Shown: piece by piece, positions 1-6,101 of the stretch
Numbering within the stretch: position 1 is the stretch's first letter
Layout: every line of letters begins with the position of its first letter
Assembly: GCA_005786815.1 (NCBI GenBank)
Contig: SYDB01000191.1
Span: 1 to 6,101, forward strand
Direction of reading: 5' to 3'
Source: Burkholderiales bacterium
GTDB lineage: Bacteria > Pseudomonadota > Gammaproteobacteria > Burkholderiales > Burkholderiaceae_C
Length of the DNA: 6,101 bases
Program-made: the position numbers and the translations under genes
Notes under the pieces: generated by a model
Seen by the model: only the letters and a program-made list of their open reading frames with translations
Told to the model about the DNA's origin: nothing
Databases searched by the model: none

Positions 1-1296
1 ACAACCAGACGGACCGCGAATCAAAACACGATCGCCCGCATTCACTTGAAAACTCACTTGATCCAGCAAGACGACACCGCTAGGGAGACTGATGGTCAGT
101 GATGGCGTTGTGAGTTGATTCAACCCCGGTGTGCCTAAGTCAGGGATGCTGGCGTCAATTGCAGGCAAATTCTCTTGCGCGTCAATTGTTTGCGTTGTGC
201 GCGTAGCTTCAATCGCTTGCATCTGGTCTTGAAAACTCGTCAAACGCAATGTGGTCGCTTGCCAAGAAGCCAGTCGACTGTAGTTGGTAATAAACCAACT
301 CAGTGACTCTTGCACTTGTCCAAAAGCAGAAGATATCTGCATCAACTCGCCGAGTTGAATGGCGCCACTGAAATAGCGCGGTGACGCTACTAGCATAGGA
401 AATACCACGGCAGCCTGTCCATAACCAGAACTAAACCAGGTGTAGCGTTTTTGTACACGCAACAAGCGCATGAAGTTATCGATCACTAGTGCAAAGCGTG
501 TTTGCAAAGAAGCGCGCTCAACGCCAGCACCACGGTCTAGCGCAATCGCTTCGCTGTATTCACGCACGCGCATCAAATGGTGACGAAAGTCGGCTTCTAA
601 TCGTTGTTGTTGGAAATTGAGCGACGCCATCGAGCGGCCAATCCAGTGACCTAGCAAGCTGCCACTGAGTGCATAAAACAAAGCCATCCACACCATAAAG
701 CCTGGAATGTTGTAAGACTCTTCGCCCAATTCAAAACTAAAACCACCTGAAAGCATCCACAAAATCCCAATGAAACTCAGCAAGGTGACGGAGGCATCAA
801 GCAAGCCTAAAGAGAGGCTCACGGTATCTGCAGTGAACTGCTGCACATCTTCTTGAATCCGCTGGTCGGGGTTGTCTGTGCCGTTTTGCGCTTGCAGTTC
901 TAAACGATAAAACACATGGTGCGAAAACCAGCGCTGCAAATAATCACGCGTCATCCATGCGCGCCAACCAAGTTCGAGTAATTGCGTGAGGTAGAACTTA
1001 TAAACGGCGACAACGATGTAGCAAGTCGCCAAAATTCCGAATACCCCCAGTTGTTGCCAAAACACTTCGGCATCGCGGTTTTGTAAGGCGTCATAAAAAA
1101 CGCGGTTCCAGTCGTTGAACAGCACCATCATGTAGACCATGCCCAAGTTCGAGCCCACGCACGCTGCCAACAAACTCCTGGCGCGCCATTTGTCTTCTGA
1201 TTGAAAGTAGGGCAGAGACAAAGCCCACACTCTGCCCAGCTGCAGACGGGTTTTTTGCCAATTGCTTTTTTGGGTGAGCAAATCTTTCTCGCTCAT
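1..1296 (-). CDS. ABC transporter, fused permease/ATP-binding protein (SbmA/BacA-YddA-like), C-terminal part missing
   Basis: This is the first 432 residues of an inner-membrane ABC transporter; the reading frame runs off the left edge. An N-terminal membrane domain of the ABC_membrane_2 (SbmA/BacA, YddA, ABCD/ALDP) type spans about residues 20-345. Hydrophobic segments are visible near 43-60, 84-104, 160-183, 198-217 and 292-305. The family's conserved loop, of the form NPDQRIQEDV, is at 142-151. A linker of about 50 residues follows. The nucleotide-binding domain then starts near 400 with a beta strand and the beginning of Walker A, GPSGC at 428-432, exactly at the edge. The rest of Walker A, the signature motif and Walker B lie outside. 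The ATG overlaps the stop of the nucleotidase gene as ATGA, which fixes this start and suggests coupled translation. Members of the family move peptides, vitamins or lipids, but the substrate here cannot be read from the sequence. The fused ATPase domain argues against SbmA/BacA proper, which lack it, and favours a YddA-like exporter/importer. The family call is firm; the function is open. Confidence 0.9.
   Translation of the reverse strand, partial: MSEKDLLTQKSNWQKTRLQLGRVWALSLPYFQSEDKWRARSLLAACVGSNLGMVYMMVLFNDWNRVFYDALQNRDAEVFWQQLGVFGILATCYIVVAVYKFYLTQLLELGWRAWMTRDYLQRWFSHHVFYRLELQAQNGTDNPDQRIQEDVQQFTADTVSLSLGLLDASVTLLSFIGILWMLSGGFSFELGEESYNIPGFMVWMALFYALSGSLLGHWIGRSMASLNFQQQRLEADFRHHLMRVREYSEAIALDRGAGVERASLQTRFALVIDNFMRLLRVQKRYTWFSSGYGQAAVVFPMLVASPRYFSGAIQLGELMQISSAFGQVQESLSWFITNYSRLASWQATTLRLTSFQDQMQAIEATRTTQTIDAQENLPAIDASIPDLGTPGLNQLTTPSLTISLPSGVVLLDQVSFQVNAGDRVLIRGPSGC
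1293..1296 (-). promoter_or_regulatory. ATGA stop/start overlap (coupled translation)
   Basis: The last base of the nucleotidase's final leucine codon (TTA) and its TGA stop make up the four bases ATGA, which also begin the ABC transporter gene. Read on the minus strand, the start ATG is at 1296-1294 and the stop TGA at 1295-1293. With no purine-rich ribosome binding site just upstream, the most likely mechanism is termination-reinitiation by the same ribosomes, so the two proteins would be made at linked levels. Confidence 0.7.
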
Positions 1297-2189
1297 AAAT
1301 TTCTAACGCCGCTTACAACATGTCCAGCAGGTACATGGCGAGCAGCTGACTCGATGTGGCCGGTTTGGTCATCGAAGAAAAAATCTGGCTCAAACTCGCG
1401 CAGAAACTCGCCTTTTTCTAAGCCACCTAAAAACATGGCTTCATCGACTTCGATGTTCCAGTTCATCAAAGTGCGAATGGCGCGCTCATGCGCTGGCGCA
1501 CTGCGGGCAGTCACTAAGGCAGTACGCAGTCGCATGCTTGGCGTGCCAGCAAGTTGTAAGGCTTGTAAAGCATCAAGCAAAGGTTTGAACGGGCCGGCTG
1601 ACAGTGGTTGTGCCGCATGGTCTTTCTCATGCTGCTGAAAAGCATTCAACCCTTCGGATTGAAAAACACGCTCCGCTTCGTCGCTGAACAACACCGCATC
1701 TCCATCAAAAGCGATACGCACTTCATGCGGGTTGGCAAGGGACGCATGTGCAGAATGCGGATACACCTGCGCAGCCGGCACACCAGCCTCTAATGCAGCA
1801 CGCACGTCAGCCAAATGGGTCGACAAAAACAAATTCGCATGCAAAGGCTTTAAATAGCGCCACGGTGCTTGTCCGCGGGTAAAACTACCTCGCTGTATGG
1901 GCAAGCCATAGTGCTGCGCTGAACGAAACACCCGCATCCCACTCACAGGGTCGTTGCGCGACAAGATCACCACTTCTACCCGCTGTGAGTCTGGGCTATT
2001 GAACGCCAATAATTTTTGAACCAATGAAAACGCAACCCCTGGTTTGGCAGGCGCGTCCAAACGTTCTAGTTGCAAATTCATATAGGCGCGGTCGTCGGTT
2101 TGCTCGAAGACGCGGTTTTCTTCTTCGAAGTCGAACAATGCGCGCGATGAAATCGCCACGACCAATTTACCTTGTAGTGAAACACCCAT
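1293..2189 (-). CDS. cytosolic 5'-nucleotidase, cN-I type (HAD-like phosphatase)
   Basis: The predicted 298-residue soluble protein should hydrolyse nucleoside 5'-monophosphates to nucleoside and phosphate in the cytoplasm. Numbered from the start at 2189, it has a family-typical N-terminus with VAISSRALFDFEEE (11-24). The HAD nucleophile motif is FDGDAVLFSDE (161-171), with the two aspartates at 162 and 164. The second motif is LVTARSAPAHERA (225-237), with its threonine at 227. A third region is FLGGLEKGEFL (253-263), with the lysine at 259, followed by the acidic motif FFFDDQ (270-275). These blocks match, as I remember it, the order and wording of human cN-IA (NT5C1A), and belong to the bacterial 5'-nucleotidase family PF06189. 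No signal peptide or membrane segment is seen. Two in-frame ATGs are possible. The one at 2189 lies 5 bases past the gspF stop and gives the usual short lead before the conserved core. The one at 2207 adds six residues (MGTIDN) and overlaps gspF by 13 bases. Neither has a clear ribosome binding site. The stop overlaps the next gene as ATGA. Substrate preference (AMP, IMP or deoxynucleotides) cannot be told. Confidence 0.92.
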   Translation of the reverse strand: MGVSLQGKLVVAISSRALFDFEEENRVFEQTDDRAYMNLQLERLDAPAKPGVAFSLVQKLLAFNSPDSQRVEVVILSRNDPVSGMRVFRSAQHYGLPIQRGSFTRGQAPWRYLKPLHANLFLSTHLADVRAALEAGVPAAQVYPHSAHASLANPHEVRIAFDGDAVLFSDEAERVFQSEGLNAFQQHEKDHAAQPLSAGPFKPLLDALQALQLAGTPSMRLRTALVTARSAPAHERAIRTLMNWNIEVDEAMFLGGLEKGEFLREFEPDFFFDDQTGHIESAARHVPAGHVVSGVRNL

Positions 2190-2194
2190 GTTGT

Positions 2195-3409
2195 CTATCG
2201 TACCCATTGGTTGAGTTGGATGATCGGCAGCATCACAGCCAGCACAATCATCATCACCACAGCACCCATCACCACGATGAGCAAGGGCTCCAAAATAGTG
2301 GCCAATTGCATGGCACGGCGTTGCACCTCTTCACCAAGTTGCTGCGCGGTGCGTTGCAGCATGGTGGGCAACGTGCCTGTTTGCTCACCCAGTCGCGCAA
2401 ACATCACCAACAAACGCGGAAAGCGTGCATGTTGGGCCAGTGCAGATGCAAGAGGCGCACCTTCGCGCACCATCGCATAAGCCTCTTGCGCATCTCGGCG
2501 CATCGCAGCATTCGATAGGGTGTCAGAGGCCGCTTGCAGCGCCTTCAAAATAGGCACGCCCGCAGCGGCCAACATAGCCAAGGTGCTGGCAAATCTTGCG
2601 GCGTTATAGCCGCGCGATAAGCGACCAATGAGTGGAAGTTGTAACCATGCTGCATCAAAGCGTTGTCGAAAATCGCTTTGGCGAAGCGCAAGGCGCAAGA
2701 CCCAAGTAACAACGACCACAAGTAACAACACCCATAACCACAGCGCTTGCAACAAGGCACTCAAGCCCAACATAAAAGTGGTGAGCCAGGGCAATGCCTG
2801 TTGGTTGCTGCTAAACACCTGTGCCACTTGCGGCACCACATAGGTGAGCAAGAAAAAAACAATCAACAAAGCCACCACGCTGACTATCGCTGGGTACAAA
2901 GTGGCTGCTAGCAGTTTGTTGCGAAGGGCTTGTTGTGTTTGCAGATCTTCAGCCAAGCTCTCAAGCACCATATCTAAATGCCCACTTTGTTCTCCTGCAG
3001 CAATGACCGCTAAGTAAATCGGAGAGAACTCGCGTGGATATTGCGCCAAGGCTTTGGCAAATGTGGCGCCTGCATTGACTTCTTCGCGTAAGGCAGACAC
3101 CAAATCGCGTTGACGAGGCGTTTCTGCTTCTTGCGACAAAGTGCTCAATGCGCGCTCTAGTGGTAAGCCTGCACCCACAAGACCCGCTAATTGACGTGTC
3201 CACACAGCCAATGCATCGTTGCCAAATACTTTGGATTCCCAAATCACAGTTTGCAAACCTGTTTTAGCCGCTTGTTGCAGATCTATCTTGAGTGGCACCC
3301 AGTCCTGCGCACGCAATTGGCTGCGGGCATGGCGTGCAGTGTCTGCTTCCAATACGCCGCGGCGTGTTTGGCCTTGTGGGTCTAGTGCTTCAAACGAATA
3401 GGCAGGCAT
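2195..3409 (-). CDS. gspF: type II secretion system inner-membrane platform protein GspF
   Basis: GspF is the polytopic inner-membrane platform protein of the type II secretion system. It contacts the GspE ATPase and helps drive pseudopilin assembly. The 404-residue length is normal for the family. The opening, MPAYSFEALDPQGQTRRGVL, is the typical GspF/PilC start and supports the ATG at 3409. Two T2SSF domains are visible as an internal duplication. The first covers about 69-192, with a QLAGLVGAGLPLERAL segment and AVIAAGEQSGHLDMVL. The second covers about 271-394, with TLAMLAAAGVPILKAL and MFARLGEQTGTLPTML. Three hydrophobic segments fit membrane helices: about 171-193, 213-239 and 372-397. 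The gene starts 18 bases after the gspE stop with no evident Shine-Dalgarno sequence. Its stop falls next to, or inside, the start of the nucleotidase gene. PilC of type IV pili is the close paralogue; the adjacent gspD and gspE favour GspF. Confidence 0.95.
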   Translation of the reverse strand: MPAYSFEALDPQGQTRRGVLEADTARHARSQLRAQDWVPLKIDLQQAAKTGLQTVIWESKVFGNDALAVWTRQLAGLVGAGLPLERALSTLSQEAETPRQRDLVSALREEVNAGATFAKALAQYPREFSPIYLAVIAAGEQSGHLDMVLESLAEDLQTQQALRNKLLAATLYPAIVSVVALLIVFFLLTYVVPQVAQVFSSNQQALPWLTTFMLGLSALLQALWLWVLLLVVVVTWVLRLALRQSDFRQRFDAAWLQLPLIGRLSRGYNAARFASTLAMLAAAGVPILKALQAASDTLSNAAMRRDAQEAYAMVREGAPLASALAQHARFPRLLVMFARLGEQTGTLPTMLQRTAQQLGEEVQRRAMQLATILEPLLIVVMGAVVMMIVLAVMLPIIQLNQWVR

Positions 3410-3427
3410 AGAAGCAAATGGCCAATA

Positions 3428-4816
3428 TCAATCGCGCGTCACGCGAATAAGCTCTTCTTCTGTGGAGATGCCCAGACGCACCAAACGCTCTCCATCTTCG
3501 CGCATCAGTGTCATGCCATTGCGCAGTGCCGCTTCGCGCAATTTGGCCTCGCTGGCTTGCGCGTGGATGAGCGCGCGCATTTCGTCGTTGGTGGTGAGTA
3601 GCTCAAAAATACCTGTGCGGCCAAGGTAGCCGCTTTGACCGCACGCATCGCACCCTTTGCCTGCACACGGAGTGCAGCGTTTGCGCAAAAGGCGCTGCGC
3701 CAGCACACCTAATAAAGAAGAGCTCAATAAAAACGGCTCCACACCCATGTCATGCAAACGCGTGACTGCACTTGCAGCATCATTCGTGTGCAATGTGGCG
3801 AGAACCAAATGGCCTGTGAGCGAAGCTTGAATCGCACTTTGTGCAGTTTCAAAATCGCGAATCTCTCCAATCATGATGACGTCGGGGTCTTGTCGCAAGA
3901 TGGCGCGCAAGGCTTTGGCGAAATCCAAATCAATTTTGGGATTCACTTGGGTTTGGCCCACGCCAGCTAGCTCGTATTCAATCGGGTCTTCTACCGTCAT
4001 GATGTTGCTACGCGTCGAATCTAAAGTTTGTAGTGCTGCGTACAAGGTGGTGGTTTTGCCAGAACCTGTTGGGCCCGTCACCAAAATAATGCCGTGGGGT
4101 TGCTGCACCAATGAGGCAAAGCGCTGCAGCGTGTCGCCAGACATACCCACCGATTCCAAACTCAAACGCCCTTGTGACTTGTCCAGCAAACGCAAGACCG
4201 CGCGCTCACCGTGCGCACTTGGCAAAGTGGAGACCCGCACATCGATAGCGCGTTGGCCTAAGCGCAAAGAGATGCGACCGTCTTGCGGCAAACGTTTTTC
4301 TGCAATGTCGAGCTCAGCCATGATTTTTAAACGCGAAATCAATGCCGCATGTAAGGCGCGATTAGGTTGCACCACTTCGCGCAAAGTGCCGTCGACACGA
4401 AAACGCACACTGGAATGGCGTTCATAAGGTTCGATATGGATATCACTCGCCCCATCGCGCGCAGCTTGGGTCAGCAAGGCATTGAGCATGCGGATGATGG
4501 GCGCATCGTCTGCGGCTTCAAGTAAATCTTCTACCGCTGGCAACTCTTGCATCATGCGCGTGATGTCAATGTCGCTCTCGACGGCATTGACCACTAGCGC
4601 CGCATTAGAGTCAACTTGCGCATACGCCTCGCTGATGCGTTTGGCTAGGCTGGTGTTGTCTAGGTATTCAAAGGTGTGAACGCTGTAACGCCGGTTGACT
4701 TCGCTCCAAGCACCAACATCGGGTGCTTCACCATGCCAGAGGGTATAGGTGTCGCCCTCTTCTTCCAACAAGAGTTGATGGCTTCTGGCGAAGGCATAGG
4801 GGAGCAATTGGCGCAT
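3428..4816 (-). CDS. gspE: type II secretion system assembly ATPase GspE
   Basis: GspE is the cytoplasmic hexameric ATPase that powers pseudopilus assembly in type II secretion, docked to the inner membrane through GspL/GspF. The 462-residue protein starts with a shortened N1E/N2E region (1-100). The central part, with ASDIHIEP (123-130) and a VDGTLREV stretch, precedes the RecA-like domain. Motifs in order are Walker A GPTGSGKT (248-255), the Asp box with VEDPIEY (275-281), Walker B within ILRQDPDVIMIGEIRD (306-321), and the His box GHLVLATLHTNDA (335-347). A four-cysteine zinc motif (Cys 381, 384, 389, 392) is followed by GYLGRTGIFELL. The ATG at 4816 is chosen because it lies one base past the gspD stop and gives the expected N-terminus. 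A GTG at 4873 would add 19 residues overlapping gspD and looks unlikely. There is no strong ribosome binding site, so coupling to gspD translation is likely. PilB and other T2SS/T4P ATPases are close relatives; the neighbours decide in favour of GspE. Confidence 0.96.
   Translation of the reverse strand: MRQLLPYAFARSHQLLLEEEGDTYTLWHGEAPDVGAWSEVNRRYSVHTFEYLDNTSLAKRISEAYAQVDSNAALVVNAVESDIDITRMMQELPAVEDLLEAADDAPIIRMLNALLTQAARDGASDIHIEPYERHSSVRFRVDGTLREVVQPNRALHAALISRLKIMAELDIAEKRLPQDGRISLRLGQRAIDVRVSTLPSAHGERAVLRLLDKSQGRLSLESVGMSGDTLQRFASLVQQPHGIILVTGPTGSGKTTTLYAALQTLDSTRSNIMTVEDPIEYELAGVGQTQVNPKIDLDFAKALRAILRQDPDVIMIGEIRDFETAQSAIQASLTGHLVLATLHTNDAASAVTRLHDMGVEPFLLSSSLLGVLAQRLLRKRCTPCAGKGCDACGQSGYLGRTGIFELLTTNDEMRALIHAQASEAKLREAALRNGMTLMREDGERLVRLGISTEEELIRVTRD
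3641..3676 (-). other. compact tetracysteine (zinc-binding) motif of GspE
   Basis: These codons give two CxxC pairs separated by only four residues (CTPC-AGKG-CDAC, residues 381-392 of GspE). In the GspE proteins I know best, such as those of enterobacteria and Vibrio, the two pairs are much farther apart and form a zinc-bound subdomain. All four cysteines are kept here, so metal binding is still plausible, but the loop between them is nearly gone. The downstream GYLGRTGIFELL block is intact. Confidence 0.75.
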
Positions 4817-4817
4817 A

Positions 4818-6101
4818 TCACTTGCCGGCGGGCTTGGGTGACTCGTTGATCGGTGGCAATTTAGCGGCGCCACCAGTGTCTAGCAATAGATTGCGGCTTG
4901 GTTGTGAATTGTTTTGAACGCCCATCATTTGTTGGTAACGGTTATTGCTCAATGCTTCGGTGGCACTGGCATCACGCACAACGATGGGTCGCAAAAACAC
5001 CATCAAGTTGGCTTTAGAGCGCGTACGCGATTCGTTGCGAAACAACCAGCCAAAACCAGGGATGTCGCCCAAGCCGGGCACTTGGCTTTTAGTGCCAGAG
5101 AAGGTGTCAGACAACAAACCGCCCAACACAATCACAGAACCGTCTTCGACCAAGACATTGGATTCAATGCTGCGCTTGTTGGTAATCAAGCCGATCGTGG
5201 AAGCCTTGGTGTAATCCACACTCGAAACCTCTTGGAAGATGGTCAGTTTGACCGTGCCAGTTTCACTAATTTGTGGTTTTACGCGCAAAGTCAAACCCAC
5301 GTCTTTGCGTTCCACCGTTTGAAACGGATTGACCGAACCTGTGGATGTGTTGTTGCTGGTGTATTGGCCCGTGATGAAAGGCACGTTTTGTCCCACGACG
5401 ATCTTGGCTTCTTCGTTGTCGAGTGTGAGCAAAGTTGGCGTTGACAAAATATTGGCGTCACCATTGGTCTCTAAAAAGTTAGCCAGACCTCCGAGAACGT
5501 TTGTGCCATTGACAGTTCGCAAGGTGCCAATATTGAGACCAGCACTGACTCCGGCGGAGGCAGCAGCAGTGCTCCCCTGTGAAAGCCCAGCAATATTTCC
5601 AGTGGTGCCAAAGTTAGTGCCCCCAAGTGAGTTCGTGCCAAACGGCGCTTGCCATTGAATTCCCATTTGTAAGGCTTTGTCTGCATTGACCTCAGCAATC
5701 AAACTCTCCACCATCACTTGCGCACGGCGTTGGTCCAGCATGTCGATGACGGCGCGCAATTGGCGGTACTGGGGTTCAGGCGCTGTGATGATCAACGCGT
5801 TGGTAGCTGGGTCAGCTTGAATCTGTCCGCCTGTGGTGTTGGCATTGTTTGCGTTGCCTGTGGTTGAAGAAGTAGCACCTGTATTGCTCCCCATGGGGTT
5901 GCTTGCGTTGTTGAGTGTGGGGTTGTTAATGGGTGCGCGCACTTCTCCCGTGACCGCTGCGCGCAAGGTGGCAGCCAACTTGGTGGCATCTGCATTTTTC
6001 AAATACACCACATGGATATTGCCTCTAGGGTTTTGCGTGCCGGGTTGATCCAGCTTGTCTATCAACGAGCGCACCAAGGCAGCGCGTGCGGGGTTGGCGG
6101 C
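4818..6101 (-). CDS. gspD: type II secretion system secretin GspD, N-terminal part missing
   Basis: GspD forms the multimeric outer-membrane channel through which the type II system releases folded proteins. The last 427 residues are visible; the frame is open to the right edge, so the signal peptide, N0, N1 and probably all of N2 lie outside. The visible part begins with the end of an N-domain (LVRSLIDKLDQPG). An N3-type domain follows at about 27-122, from NIHVVYLKNADATKLA to the ADPATNALIITAPE block, interrupted by a low-complexity insert at 58-92. The secretin domain runs from about 126 (AQVMVESLIAEV) to 376. It contains ILSTPTLLTLDNEEAKIVVG (218-237), an EDGSVIVLGGL strand (319-329), the secretin signature VPGLGDIPGFGWLF (341-354) and LMVFLRPIVV (366-375). 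A polar, proline-containing tail of about 50 residues ends the protein; I do not recognise a pilotin-binding S-domain in it. A TTG codon at 6075-6077 encodes an internal leucine and is not the start. The stop lies one base before gspE. PilQ-type secretins are the alternative, made unlikely by the adjacent gspE and gspF. Confidence 0.95.
   Translation of the reverse strand, partial: AANPARAALVRSLIDKLDQPGTQNPRGNIHVVYLKNADATKLAATLRAAVTGEVRAPINNPTLNNASNPMGSNTGATSSTTGNANNANTTGGQIQADPATNALIITAPEPQYRQLRAVIDMLDQRRAQVMVESLIAEVNADKALQMGIQWQAPFGTNSLGGTNFGTTGNIAGLSQGSTAAASAGVSAGLNIGTLRTVNGTNVLGGLANFLETNGDANILSTPTLLTLDNEEAKIVVGQNVPFITGQYTSNNTSTGSVNPFQTVERKDVGLTLRVKPQISETGTVKLTIFQEVSSVDYTKASTIGLITNKRSIESNVLVEDGSVIVLGGLLSDTFSGTKSQVPGLGDIPGFGWLFRNESRTRSKANLMVFLRPIVVRDASATEALSNNRYQQMMGVQNNSQPSRNLLLDTGGAAKLPPINESPKPAGK
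5826..5930 (-). other. low-complexity Asn/Thr/Ser/Gly-rich insert inside GspD N3 domain
   Basis: Residues 58-92 of the visible GspD are made almost only of N, T, S, G and A, with short runs such as TGATSSTTGNANNANTTGG. They separate the two conserved halves of the N3 domain. Inserts at this site are common in secretins and correspond to a loop facing the periplasmic vestibule. This one looks disordered and is probably variable between strains. Confidence 0.7.

Noticed and set aside
1201..1638. Plus-strand open frame of 145 codons spanning the transporter/nucleotidase junction
   Set aside because: Both strongly supported minus-strand genes cover this stretch, and the frame shows no protein family.
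2024..2518. Plus-strand open frame of 164 codons with a striking His-rich stretch
   Set aside because: It is the antisense of the hydrophobic, valine- and methionine-rich C-terminal end of GspF and of the nucleotidase start. The histidines come from reading those codons backwards, and gspF is certain on the other strand.
3410..3427. Promoter or terminator in the gap between gspE and gspF
   Set aside because: The gap is only 18 bases, has no inverted repeat followed by a T run, and has no recognisable -35/-10 pair.
3873..4427. Plus-strand open frame of 184 codons
   Set aside because: It lies wholly opposite the Walker A/Walker B core of gspE, has no domain I recognise, and its composition is that of a reversed coding sequence.
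4817..4873. Longer gspE form starting at a GTG at 4873
   Set aside because: The extra 19 residues are encoded wholly within the end of gspD, do not resemble the GspE N-terminus, and the ATG one base after the gspD stop is better placed.
4914..5444. Plus-strand open frame of 176 codons
   Set aside because: It is opposite the conserved secretin domain of gspD, with no recognisable family, and is a shadow frame.
6075..6077. TTG as a start for the secretin
   Set aside because: The frame stays open upstream to the window edge and the residues there continue an N-domain helix, so this is an internal leucine codon.

Overview
The window looks like an ordinary chromosomal segment from a beta-proteobacterium. 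It is most likely from the Burkholderiales, and the protein sequences look closest to what I know from Comamonadaceae; the base composition is fairly balanced for that group. This placement rests on recognising family-level sequence style in GspD/E/F and the 5'-nucleotidase. I could not run a search to confirm it.

All five genes lie on the minus strand and follow each other almost without gaps, so in transcription order they read from high to low coordinates. They are gspD (4818-6101, start beyond the right edge), gspE (3428-4816), gspF (2195-3409), a cytosolic 5'-nucleotidase of the cN-I type (1293-2189, or from 2207), and an ABC transporter with a fused membrane domain (1-1296, cut at the left edge inside its Walker A motif). 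The junctions are a 1-base gap, an 18-base gap, a 5-base gap (or 13-base overlap, depending on the start chosen) and an ATGA stop/start overlap. None of the junctions has room for an evident promoter or terminator, and none of the starts has a strong Shine-Dalgarno sequence. The set is therefore most simply read as one transcription unit with translational coupling.

The first three genes encode core parts of a type II secretion system: the outer-membrane secretin channel (GspD), the cytoplasmic assembly ATPase (GspE) and the inner-membrane platform protein (GspF). Together they drive pseudopilus assembly and export of folded periplasmic proteins. The other T2SS parts (GspC, the pseudopilins G-K, L, M, N and the prepilin peptidase) are not in this window. 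The two downstream genes have no known role in secretion and may simply share the transcript.

I saw no tRNA, rRNA, insertion sequence, CRISPR array, phage gene or clear regulatory element, and no stretch longer than about 20 bases without a gene. I found no convincing undescribed system. The points most worth a second look are the eukaryote-like cN-I nucleotidase tied to a T2SS operon, the compact four-cysteine motif in GspE and the low-complexity insert in GspD.
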